Positions 11,384 through 19,133 of a stretch of DNA of 64,000 nt are shown here, one piece after another (within the stretch, counting starts at the first letter, position 1; each line of letters begins with the position of its first letter). Source of the stretch: Chromohalobacter canadensis (lineage in GTDB: Bacteria; Pseudomonadota; Gammaproteobacteria; Pseudomonadales; Halomonadaceae); the NCBI RefSeq assembly GCF_029544075.1, contig NZ_JAJQJH010000013.1, positions 1-64,000 on the forward strand. Reading direction: 5' to 3'. The notes beneath the pieces were generated by a model that made no database searches, had not been told where the DNA came from, and saw only the letters and a list, made by a program, of their open reading frames with translations. The position numbers and the translations under genes are program-made.

Positions 11384-12364
11384 TCACTCAGCGTGCGTGT
11401 CGGCTGCGTCGCGCAAAAAATCCAGCAACATCAGCATATCGTCCGGCAACGACGCGCGAAACTCCACCGCCTCGCCCGTACCGGGATGCACGAAGGCCAG
11501 CTTGCGTGCATGCAACGCCTGACGCGGAAAATGGCGCAGCACGTCCTTCAGTGCGTCGGTGGCCCCAGCAGGCATCTTGAGGCGACCGGCATAGACCGGG
11601 TCGCCGATCAACGGAAAGCGGCGATGTGCCATATGCACGCGGATCTGATGAGTACGCCCGGTTTCGAGGCGACAGCGGACATGCGTATGGGCGGGGAAAC
11701 GCTCCACCACGCGGTAGTGCGTCACCGCCGGCTTGCCCGAGGGAGTGACTGCCTGGCGCTTGCGATCCTTGGGATGTCGCCCGATCGGTTCATCGACACT
11801 GCCCCCTGCGGTCATCCTGCCGGTCACCACGGCATCGTATTCACGCGACACCGTGCGCGCCTGCAACTGCTCGACCAGCGAGGCATGCGCCGATAACGTC
11901 TTGGCCACCACCATCAAACCGGTCGTGTCCTTGTCGAGCCGGTGCACGATGCCCGCCCGGGGCAGCTGCATCTGTCCCGGTGCATGATGCAGCAACGCGT
12001 TGAGCAGCGTCCCGTCCGGGTTGCCCGCGGCGGGATGCACGACCAGTCCCGCCGGCTTGTCGATCACGATGACATCATCGTCTTCATGGACGATATCCAG
12101 CGCCATTGCCTGCGGCGCGAAGCGCTTATCTTCCTCGAGCGTGGCCTCGAGCGTCAGTTGCTCGCCGCCGCGCAACTTGTCCTTGGGGCGCGCGGACGCG
12201 CCGTCGCAGGTCAGCGCCCCCGACTTGATCCACGCCTTGAGGCGCTCGCGGGAGAAGTCCGCGAAGAGCGCCGAGGCGATCTGGTCCAGACGCTGGCCCG
12301 CCATCGTTTCGGGGACGCGTTCTTCTCGCTGCACGGTATCTGCCATGGCAATGCTCGGTTCCAT
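11384..12364 (-). CDS. rluD: 23S rRNA pseudouridine synthase RluD
   Basis: This enzyme makes pseudouridines in helix 69 of 23S rRNA (E. coli positions 1911, 1915, 1917), which is important for subunit joining. It has an N-terminal S4 RNA-binding domain (residues about 20-85) and then the RluA-type catalytic domain with the HRLDKDTTGL motif carrying the catalytic aspartate. By alignment with E. coli RluD the start could instead be the second ATG (12346, MADTVQ); neither ATG has a strong ribosome site. It is divergent from bamD, an arrangement conserved in pseudomonads and enterics. Confidence 0.95.
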   Translation of the reverse strand: MEPSIAMADTVQREERVPETMAGQRLDQIASALFADFSRERLKAWIKSGALTCDGASARPKDKLRGGEQLTLEATLEEDKRFAPQAMALDIVHEDDDVIVIDKPAGLVVHPAAGNPDGTLLNALLHHAPGQMQLPRAGIVHRLDKDTTGLMVVAKTLSAHASLVEQLQARTVSREYDAVVTGRMTAGGSVDEPIGRHPKDRKRQAVTPSGKPAVTHYRVVERFPAHTHVRCRLETGRTHQIRVHMAHRRFPLIGDPVYAGRLKMPAGATDALKDVLRHFPRQALHARKLAFVHPGTGEAVEFRASLPDDMLMLLDFLRDAADTHAE

Positions 12365-12451
12365 TTCGCCACCGGGGGCGTTTGCTTTATAGTGACTCCG
12401 AACTGGCGGATTCTAGCACGGCCGCCCCGTATTGGTTGAACGAGGATGACG

Positions 12452-13258
12452 ATGCGATTCCCTTCACTTGGCACGTTCGGTGCGTTGCTGCTTAGTGGCG
12501 CGCTGCTTGCCGGTTGCGCCAGCAACGAGCCGGCCCCGGATTTACAAGAGCAGGATCTTTACCAGCAAGCTCAAGAGTCACTGGATGCTGGGCGTTACAG
12601 CACCGCCGTGACACGCCTCGAGGCGCTGGATACCCGTTTCCCCTTCGGTCGTTACGCCGAGCAGGCCCAGTTGGAGCTGATCTACGCGTACTATCAGACC
12701 GAGGACTGGGAGCAGGCGCGCGCCGCCGCCAGCCGCTTCATTCGTTTGCACCCCGATCACGAGCAGGTCGACTACGCGTATTACATGCGCGGCCTCGCAG
12801 CGTATCAAGCCGGGCGTTTCAGCCTCGAAGGGCTCGAGCTGATCGATATCTCCAAGCGTGATCTTGGCGCCACGCGCGATGCCAATGTCGACTTCGGCGA
12901 GCTGGTGCGGCGCTTCCCGGAAAGCCCCTACGCGGCCGACGCACGTCAACGCATCGTCTATCTGCGCAACGTGCTCTCGCGTCACGAGCTGCAAGTCGCC
13001 GATTTCTATCTTCGCAAGGGCGCCTATCTGGCGGCGATCAATCGCGGCAAGTGGGTGCTTGAGCATTACCCACAAACACCTGCCACACGCGACGCCCTGG
13101 CAGTAATGGTCGAGGGCTACATGGGGCTGAACATGCCCGAGCGGGCGCGCGACGCCTTGCAGACGCTCATCGACAACGACCCCGACAATGCACGCCTCGA
13201 TGGCAAGACTTTCGAGCCCGAGCATGTCGACGCCAAGCCGCTGACGCTGAATCGCTGA
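12452..13258 (+). CDS. bamD: Outer membrane assembly lipoprotein BamD
   Basis: This is an essential lipoprotein of the BAM complex that inserts beta-barrel proteins into the outer membrane. A type II signal peptide ends in the lipobox LLAGC (Cys about residue 22), followed by five TPR-like helical pairs (for example FPFGRYAEQAQLELIYAYY). The length of 268 residues is slightly above E. coli (245). I chose the ATG at 12452 because GAGG lies 6 bases upstream; the ATG at 12446 abuts that site. A bidirectional terminator follows. Confidence 0.95.
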   Translation: MRFPSLGTFGALLLSGALLAGCASNEPAPDLQEQDLYQQAQESLDAGRYSTAVTRLEALDTRFPFGRYAEQAQLELIYAYYQTEDWEQARAAASRFIRLHPDHEQVDYAYYMRGLAAYQAGRFSLEGLELIDISKRDLGATRDANVDFGELVRRFPESPYAADARQRIVYLRNVLSRHELQVADFYLRKGAYLAAINRGKWVLEHYPQTPATRDALAVMVEGYMGLNMPERARDALQTLIDNDPDNARLDGKTFEPEHVDAKPLTLNR

Positions 13259-13303
13259 CGACGGGCTTCGGGTCGCAAAGTTAAGCCGCGCACCCAGCCC
13301 AGT

Positions 13304-13341
13304 AAAACACCCTCGCCGGTCATGCCGACGAGGGTGTTTTT
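13304..13341. terminator. Bidirectional terminator between bamD and nadE
   Basis: AAAA, stem ACACCCTCG / CGAGGGTGT, then TTTT, giving T-runs on both strands. It serves convergent bamD and nadE. Confidence 0.9.
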
Positions 13342-13366
13342 CATGGATCGTAGCCCGAAACCGGGG

Positions 13367-14998
13367 TCATTCCCCCGGCTGCCAGCCGTTGACGATGGGA
13401 TAACGACGATCGCGCCCGAAACCGCGCGCGGTCACGCGAACCCCCACCGGCGCCTGACGCCGCTTGTATTCGCTGCGGTCGACCAGCTTCACGACCTTGT
13501 AGACATCTTCGCTGGCGAAGCCCGCATCGATGATCGCCTCGGCGCTCATGTCGCCTTCGATGTAGCGCTCGAGGATGGCGTCCAGTTCGTCGTAGCCGGG
13601 CAGCGAGTCGCTGTCCGCTTGGTCCGGCGCCAACTCGGCGGAAGGCGGGCGCGTAATGACACGCTCGGGAATGGCCGGCTCCTGCTCATTGCGCCACTTG
13701 GCAAGGCGATACACCCACGTCTTGTAGACGTCCTTGAGCGCGTTGTAACCGCCCACCATATCGCCATATAGCGTGGCATAGCCCACCGCCATCTCGCTCT
13801 TGTTGCCGGTACTCAGCACCATCAGCCCCTTCTTGTTGGAAAGCGCCATCAACAACACGCCCCGGCAACGCGACTGCAGGTTCTCCTCGGTGGTATCACG
13901 CTGGGTACCGGCGAAGCTCTCTTCCAGCGTGGCGGTGAAGGCTTCCACCATCGGCGCGATGGGCATGACCTCGTAATGCACGCCGAGCAAATCGGCTTGC
14001 GCGGCCGCATCCGCCTTGGAGATATCCGCCGTATAGTGATAGGGCATCATCACCGCCTGCACGCGCTCGGGGCCCAACGCATCGACCGCGATGGCCAGCG
14101 ACAGGGCGGAGTCGATACCGCCGGAAAGCCCCAACACTACGCCCTGGAAGCCACTCTTGTTGACGTAGTCGCGAAGCCCGGTCACCAGTGCGCAATATAG
14201 GCTTTCTTCCGACTCCAGCAGCGGTTCGCATTCGCCGGCCTCGGGCGCCCATGCGCCTTGTGCGTCGGTAAAACGCACCGGCATCAGGCCGACTTCCCAG
14301 AACGGCGCACGTACCGCAACCTCCCCCTGGGCGTCGAGCACCAGCGACCCCCCATCGAAGACCAGCTCGTCCTGGCCACCAATCTGGTTGAGATATACTA
14401 GCGGCCGCGCAGCCGACTGAGCACGCCGGGCGAATAACCGCTCGCGCTCGAGCGGCTTGTCACGGTGATAGGGCGAGGCATTGAGCGTGATCAGGATATC
14501 GGCGCCGGCCTCGACACTCTGCGTCACCGGCGCACCGTCCCACAGATCCTCACAGACCAGGATGCCAAGCTTGGCGCCGCCATGCTCGATGACCAGCGGC
14601 GAGTGCCCTGGTGTGAAGTAGCGCTGCTCGTCGAATACCTGATAGTTGGGAAGCGCCTGCTTGGCATATTCGCCGAGCCATTCGCCGTTGTACAACACGC
14701 CCGCAAGGTTATGCAGCCGGCCATCGCGCCTGCCTGGATAGCCGATGACAACCATCACGTCTCGCGACACCTTGCGCGCCATCGTCGCACGCGCCTCTTC
14801 CAGGCGTGTTTCCATCGATTCGCGCAACAGCAAGTCTTCCGGCGGATAACCGGTCAGGAACAGTTCGGGGAAGACCACCACGTCGGCGCGGTGTTCGATG
14901 CGCGCTTCGCGCACGGCTTCGATGGCCTGTGCGGTATTGCCGGGGATATCGCCCACCAGCGGGTCGAGCTGGGCCATCACCAGAGTCAGGTCTTGCAT
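13367..14998 (-). CDS. nadE: Glutamine-dependent NAD+ synthetase
   Basis: This enzyme performs the last step of NAD synthesis, amidation of nicotinate adenine dinucleotide with ATP. The N-terminal nitrilase-type glutaminase domain shows its Glu-Lys-Cys triad at about E45, K113 and C149. The C-terminal synthetase domain carries the ATP P-loop SGGIDS at 292-297. The length of 543 residues fits the two-domain form, so ammonia comes from glutamine. The ATG at 14998 opens directly into the nitrilase strand (MQDLTLVMAQ). The gene appears monocistronic. Confidence 0.96.
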   Translation of the reverse strand: MQDLTLVMAQLDPLVGDIPGNTAQAIEAVREARIEHRADVVVFPELFLTGYPPEDLLLRESMETRLEEARATMARKVSRDVMVVIGYPGRRDGRLHNLAGVLYNGEWLGEYAKQALPNYQVFDEQRYFTPGHSPLVIEHGGAKLGILVCEDLWDGAPVTQSVEAGADILITLNASPYHRDKPLERERLFARRAQSAARPLVYLNQIGGQDELVFDGGSLVLDAQGEVAVRAPFWEVGLMPVRFTDAQGAWAPEAGECEPLLESEESLYCALVTGLRDYVNKSGFQGVVLGLSGGIDSALSLAIAVDALGPERVQAVMMPYHYTADISKADAAAQADLLGVHYEVMPIAPMVEAFTATLEESFAGTQRDTTEENLQSRCRGVLLMALSNKKGLMVLSTGNKSEMAVGYATLYGDMVGGYNALKDVYKTWVYRLAKWRNEQEPAIPERVITRPPSAELAPDQADSDSLPGYDELDAILERYIEGDMSAEAIIDAGFASEDVYKVVKLVDRSEYKRRQAPVGVRVTARGFGRDRRYPIVNGWQPGE

Positions 14999-15106
14999 GA
15001 GCGGAAAGCGCCTCTCTCATTGCGATTGGCTGTGGAAACTGCCGTCGAGACGGCCTCATGGCTGTATTGTCACGCAACGCCGGCTCGCTGGCAAAATGCC
15101 TTGTCG

Positions 15107-16207
15107 TCAGACACCACCTAGCCGATAGGGGGCAGGATCGACCACCGGCGCGCGTTGCAGCAGTTGATCGACCAGCAGACGCGTCGACGCCGGCGCCAGC
15201 ACCAGGCCATTGCGATAATGGCCGGCGTTGACCCATAACCCCTCGATGTCCGGCACCGCGCCGATGGACGGCACGCCATCCGGCGAACCGGGGCGCAAGC
15301 CGGCCCAGTGATGCTCCACCGGGCACTCGGCCAGCGCCGGCACGATCGACAGCGCGCTATCGTAAAGCGAGTCCTTGGCCACCTCGGTGGTGCGCTGATC
15401 GAACCCCACTTCTTCCAAGGTGGACCCGGCAACGACGCGCCCATCGCCACGCGGGATCACGTAACGGCCATCCTTCAGCACCACGCGTTCGACCAGCCCC
15501 GGCGGCGCCTTGAACAAAATCATCTGCCCACGCACCGGGCGCACCGGCAGGGTTACGCCGATACCCGCCAGCAGCTGACCAGCCCAGGCGCCACCGCATA
15601 CCACTACGCGCTCGGCTGCCTCGCGCCCCGCCGATGTCCGAACGCCACGAAGGCGCCCATCCGACACATCCAGCGCCTCGACCTCGACATGCTCGCGCAG
15701 GGTTACATTAGGCATCGCCAGCAGGCGGGCCCGCAGCGCCTTGCACAAGCGTGGGTTTCGAATACTGCCCAGAGTCGGCATCCACAGCGCCGAGTCGACC
15801 CCGGGAGCGACATTGGGCTCCTTGGCGTAAATCGTCTCCGCACCGACCCGTTCCAAGGGCTTGCCAACCTCGCGTGCCCACGCAAGCGCCTGGGGCTCAT
15901 CATCGACACGCAGATACAGAAGCCCTCGCTGGCGATACTCGGGATCGATGCCGGTTTCTTCCAGCAGGCGCAGCGACAATTCAGGATAGGCGCCTTCGGA
16001 ATAGCGCGACAACGCAGAGATTTGCGCGCTATAGCGCCAGGGGTACAGCGGAGAGACGATGCCGCCACCGGCCCAGGAAGCCTCGCGGCCACATTCGCCG
16101 CGCTCGAGTAGGGTGACGCGACGGCCGGCATCGGCGAGTTGCAGAGCCGTCATCATGCCGATGACGCCGCCTCCAACGATCAGAAAATCACTCACGCGGG
16201 CACTCAT
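15107..16207 (-). CDS. thiO: Glycine oxidase ThiO
   Basis: This is a FAD-dependent amine oxidase that converts glycine to iminoglycine for the thiazole ring of thiamine. An N-terminal dinucleotide fold begins at FLIVGGGVIGMMTA, and the DAO-family C-terminal motif region (GLRPGSPDG, VNAGHYRNGLVLAPAS) is intact. I chose the ATG at 16207 (MSARVSDF) because it lies just ahead of the FAD fold; an upstream ATG (16237) has no ribosome site. The position between bamD/nadE and the minor pilins matches thiO in Pseudomonas. No other thiamine genes are in the window. Confidence 0.9.
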   Translation of the reverse strand: MSARVSDFLIVGGGVIGMMTALQLADAGRRVTLLERGECGREASWAGGGIVSPLYPWRYSAQISALSRYSEGAYPELSLRLLEETGIDPEYRQRGLLYLRVDDEPQALAWAREVGKPLERVGAETIYAKEPNVAPGVDSALWMPTLGSIRNPRLCKALRARLLAMPNVTLREHVEVEALDVSDGRLRGVRTSAGREAAERVVVCGGAWAGQLLAGIGVTLPVRPVRGQMILFKAPPGLVERVVLKDGRYVIPRGDGRVVAGSTLEEVGFDQRTTEVAKDSLYDSALSIVPALAECPVEHHWAGLRPGSPDGVPSIGAVPDIEGLWVNAGHYRNGLVLAPASTRLLVDQLLQRAPVVDPAPYRLGGV

Positions 16208-16272
16208 TTCATCGCTGAGAAACCTGCAATCTATCATGCGACGCGCAGCAAGGCAGCGGCGGGGACACCGAG

Positions 16273-16656
16273 TTACCAGCAGTCCTCGGCGCCCGCGCCG
16301 CGTTCCCCGGCATCATTCAGAGTCAACTCGCCGCAACGGTCTTCACTCTGACTGCCCGTGGGCGTCGCCTTGAGCGTGAATTCATTGGCCGAGCGCTTAT
16401 CAAAGTCGAAGGTGTAAGACTCATTCTGCGTCATTGCATCGGGCAAGGTCTCGGTCGCTTCGGTATCGTAGCGGCTGTCCCGCGTGTACTGGCGCTCCAT
16501 CCAGTACGCCAGTTGCGTCAAAGTAGCCTGGGCGTCAGCACGGTGTGCCTTGCGCACATACTCGGTATACGAGGGAATGGCGATCGCTGCCAGGATGCCG
16601 ATGATGACCATGACGATCATCAGCTCGATCAGGGTAAAACCGCGGGTTCGATGCAT
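16273..16656 (-). CDS. pilE: Type IV minor pilin PilE
   Basis: This is a 127-residue prepilin. A short leader ends at [20 protein letters not shown], with Glu at +5, the PilD cleavage site and the N-terminal helix. Two cysteines near the C-terminus (DRCGE...EDCW) form the usual D-loop. AGGAG lies 8 bases before the ATG. It is the last gene of minor-pilin set A (pilV-pilW-pilX-pilE, leftward). Minor pilins prime assembly of the pilus tip; a role as major pilin is unlikely in this context. Confidence 0.9.
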   Translation of the reverse strand: MHRTRGFTLIELMIVMVIIGILAAIAIPSYTEYVRKAHRADAQATLTQLAYWMERQYTRDSRYDTEATETLPDAMTQNESYTFDFDKRSANEFTLKATPTGSQSEDRCGELTLNDAGERGAGAEDCW

Positions 16657-16703
16657 GGCATGGGCTCCTGGAGACGGAAAGCGAGACGTTCAACGCAAGG
16701 TAC

Positions 16704-17336
16704 TCAGCGCAAGACCTCGCGCCACGCCGGACGACTGGGCCCCTCGGAAGAACGGGTAACGCGCGTGTCGTGATTATCGGCCTGCGCCCGGCGGGCTTGA
16801 ATCAACGCCTCGCCTGACTCGCGAGGCAACATCAGCGTAACGCGACGCTTGAGCAACGCATGCGTTACCTGGCGCCTGCCCCAGCCAAACGCGGTCATCT
16901 CGATACGTGCTTGGCAGGGCGCGCCGACCTCGGGACACGAGCTCGTCAGGGCAGCCAGCGTCACGCGGGGCGGCTCGTGGGTATCGAAGGGGATGGGTGC
17001 CCCGCTATCGCCATATGCCACGCCGTCACGTCGCCAACGAGCGGCCGACCATTGGCTGGCATGCGACGCCTGTGGCATCAGGCAATCAGGCGCCGCGCAG
17101 TCGCCTTGAGCATCGGGCAGTGTGTAATCCGCATGACGCAATCGCCATTCGCCTTCTTTAAGCGCTGCCTGCGCTGCTTGAAACGCCACCTGGCGATCCA
17201 TGACATTGCGCGCCATGCGCTCCTGCAGGACCGCGCCCTGCAGACCGGCGAGTCCCAACGCCGTCATCGCCATCAGCAGAATCAGCGCGACGATCAGCGT
17301 CATGCCCCGTTCCCGAGAGGGGCCGCTGACGCTCAC
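16704..17336 (-). CDS. pilX: Type IV pilus minor pilin PilX
   Basis: This is a 210-residue PilX-type protein with an N-terminal hydrophobic helix (GMTLIVALILLMAMTALG) and the family sequence QERMARNVMDRQVAFQAAQAAL. Residue +5 after the presumed cleavage is Val, not Glu. The GTG start overlaps the pilW stop (GTGA), showing coupling. It is the normal-sized PilX of set A; set B instead has a 748-residue relative. Confidence 0.88.
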   Translation of the reverse strand: MSVSGPSRERGMTLIVALILLMAMTALGLAGLQGAVLQERMARNVMDRQVAFQAAQAALKEGEWRLRHADYTLPDAQGDCAAPDCLMPQASHASQWSAARWRRDGVAYGDSGAPIPFDTHEPPRVTLAALTSSCPEVGAPCQARIEMTAFGWGRRQVTHALLKRRVTLMLPRESGEALIQARRAQADNHDTRVTRSSEGPSRPAWREVLR

Positions 17337-18100
17337 GATGACGTCTCTCCCTGCGAGGTGACAAGCGGCGGAGATGCCACATTACGCAGAGCCACGCTCG
17401 TGGCGTACACCCGATATAGGCGACGATCCAACGCCGTGACGGTTTCGCCGTCGAAGACATAGGATGATGCCGTATCGACGAGCCCATTCTGTCGCGACGC
17501 CACCAGCAATTCGATGCTCACGCCCTTGACGCTGGCCCAATCGCCGACGCCCGCGGCGCGGCGCCAACGACCTTCGACGAAATAGCGCAGCGCCATGGCC
17601 TCGACATTCGCGTCGAGCGGCTGGGGAGACGCACCATCCACCGCGCAGTCCAGCCCCTGCGAGGCGTTCAGCGATAGCGTCGCCCGCGTGATGTCAGCAC
17701 TCTCGAGCCCCCCGCCCAGGCAATCCTGCAGAGGCTCATCCGTGCTGCCGTAATAGCGGACCCGCAAGGTGCTGCCGTTCCCCGCCACGATAGCGCCCTG
17801 GGCAAATTGCGATGTCGCCGGAAAGGTCTGCGCCTTTTGCCATTCGGCATACCCCGCCTTGCGTAGCTCCCGTGTCAGCACGTCAGTCACGAAGCGACCG
17901 CTCTCCTGCACCTGAGCCAGTTGCGTTTGCAAGCGGTACTGATGCTGATAGGCAATGAACAGGTCAATGACGCCAAGCAGCACGATCATGCTCAGCGCCA
18001 GGCTCACCATCAACTCGATCAGCGACACCCCGCTTTGATGGCGCCGCCCCGGAATGGGTCGCTCAAAGTCGGGTCTGTAATCGATATTGCCGCTGCCCAT
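17333..18100 (-). CDS. pilW: Type IV pilus minor pilin PilW
   Basis: This is a PilW-family prepilin with cleavage context QSG|VSLIELMVSLALSMIVLLG (Glu at +5) and the characteristic ESGRFVTDVLTRELRKAGY after the helix. I chose the ATG at 18100 (MGSGNIDY), with GGAG 8 bases upstream. Earlier in-frame starts at 18106 and 18109 sit too close to that site. The gene start overlaps the end of pilV by 38 bp, and its stop overlaps the pilX start. Confidence 0.87.
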   Translation of the reverse strand: MGSGNIDYRPDFERPIPGRRHQSGVSLIELMVSLALSMIVLLGVIDLFIAYQHQYRLQTQLAQVQESGRFVTDVLTRELRKAGYAEWQKAQTFPATSQFAQGAIVAGNGSTLRVRYYGSTDEPLQDCLGGGLESADITRATLSLNASQGLDCAVDGASPQPLDANVEAMALRYFVEGRWRRAAGVGDWASVKGVSIELLVASRQNGLVDTASSYVFDGETVTALDRRLYRVYATSVALRNVASPPLVTSQGETSS

Positions 18101-18524
18101 CGTCATCACTCCAGCTCACACGCGGCGATCGCCAGACCACCTTCACCATCGCCGTCGCCACATCGTCATCGCCCGTCACCTCGATGCAGCCTTGCGCCTG
18201 GGGCAGCGCGCTAACCAGTCCGGTCAGCCAGGCACTTACCTGGGCCGATGCGGCGTTGCCGGGGTCGTCACTGCACGGCTGATCATAGGCACCGGCCAGC
18301 GCGCCGTGGCGGTCGATGCGCAAGCGTTCGAGCATGGCCCCCACCCGCTGCACCGCCTGAGACTCGGCATCGGCATGCCGCTGGGCACGCAGTGCCTGGG
18401 TCTGCGTAGCCGCCAATCCCAGCATGCCGAAAGATAAAATGAACAGCGTGATCAGCACTTCGATCAAGCTGAAACCCGGCGTACATCCATGCCGTGACCG
18501 CGCGCCCCTATGTGTTGCCCTCAT
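18063..18524 (-). CDS. pilV: Type IV pilus minor pilin PilV
   Basis: This is a 153-residue PilV-type prepilin with leader ending PG|FSLIEVLITLFILSFGMLGLAATQ, the hallmark of PilV, and two cysteines (PCSDD, GCIEV). It is the first gene of set A, transcribed leftward, and overlaps pilW by 38 bp. It diverges from a fimT-type gene; the 71-bp gap between them is A/T-rich and holds the promoters. Confidence 0.88.
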   Translation of the reverse strand: MRATHRGARSRHGCTPGFSLIEVLITLFILSFGMLGLAATQTQALRAQRHADAESQAVQRVGAMLERLRIDRHGALAGAYDQPCSDDPGNAASAQVSAWLTGLVSALPQAQGCIEVTGDDDVATAMVKVVWRSPRVSWSDDDGQRQYRLQTRL

Positions 18525-18529
18525 CGTAT

Positions 18530-18558
18530 TTGCTCGACTGCCAAGACTACTTTATAAA
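18530..18558 (+). promoter_or_regulatory. Sigma-70 promoter of the fimT-type gene
   Basis: TTGCTC (18530-18535), a 17-bp spacer, then TATAAA (18553-18558), about 38 bp upstream of the ATG at 18596. It lies in the divergent pilV-fimT gap, which is strikingly A/T-rich for this genome. Confidence 0.6.
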
Positions 18559-18595
18559 CAAACAAAGTAAATACTAATATAAAGTAAGGCAATCG

Positions 18596-19132
18596 ATGCA
18601 TCCAACATCGTGGCACATGCGAGGAATGACACTGCTCGAATTGCTCGTGATCATCATCATCGTCGGCCTGCTCACCACCCAAGGCGTTCCCGCCATGGGT
18701 CATGTGCTACGCGATCAACGCTTGCAGGCCGCCAGTCATACGCTTTATCAGGCGCTTTACTACGCGCGCAGCGAGGCTATTCGCCAAGGCGTGCCGGTGA
18801 TGATGGTGGGTGAGCCAGATGGCTGGGAACAGGGCTGGCGCATATTCGCCGATCGCGACGACGATGGCGAGCAATCGCCCTCGGAGCCGACACTACGCGC
18901 GGGTGGCGCCCCACCCGGCGGACTCCGGCTGCACGCCAATCAGCCCTTGCGTCGCTACGTGCGTTACGCGTCGAACGGCTACTCGATCCGTGCCTCCGGC
19001 AGCTTTCAGATTGGCAGCTTCTATCTGTGCACGGCCAAAGCGACGACACCGGCACGGCGGATCGTGCTGAGCCGTGGCGGCCGGGTACGCATCGAGCGCC
19101 TGCCCGATGGTGACACTGCCTGCGCGCGATGA
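18596..19132 (+). CDS. fimT: GspH/FimT-family pseudopilin (set A)
   Basis: This is a 178-residue prepilin with cleavage context RG|MTLLELLVIIIIVGLL (Glu at +5) and the GspH/FimT segment RLQAASHTLYQALYYARSEAI. The C-terminal region is typical of FimT/FimU, with a Cys pair (FYLCTA...TACAR). TAAGG lies 6 bases before the ATG. It runs opposite to all other pilin genes here, and its stop lies one base from the stop of the large PilX-like gene. FimT-like proteins can bind DNA in natural transformation, but that role is not established here. Confidence 0.8.
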   Translation: MHPTSWHMRGMTLLELLVIIIIVGLLTTQGVPAMGHVLRDQRLQAASHTLYQALYYARSEAIRQGVPVMMVGEPDGWEQGWRIFADRDDDGEQSPSEPTLRAGGAPPGGLRLHANQPLRRYVRYASNGYSIRASGSFQIGSFYLCTAKATTPARRIVLSRGGRVRIERLPDGDTACAR

Positions 19133-19133
19133 C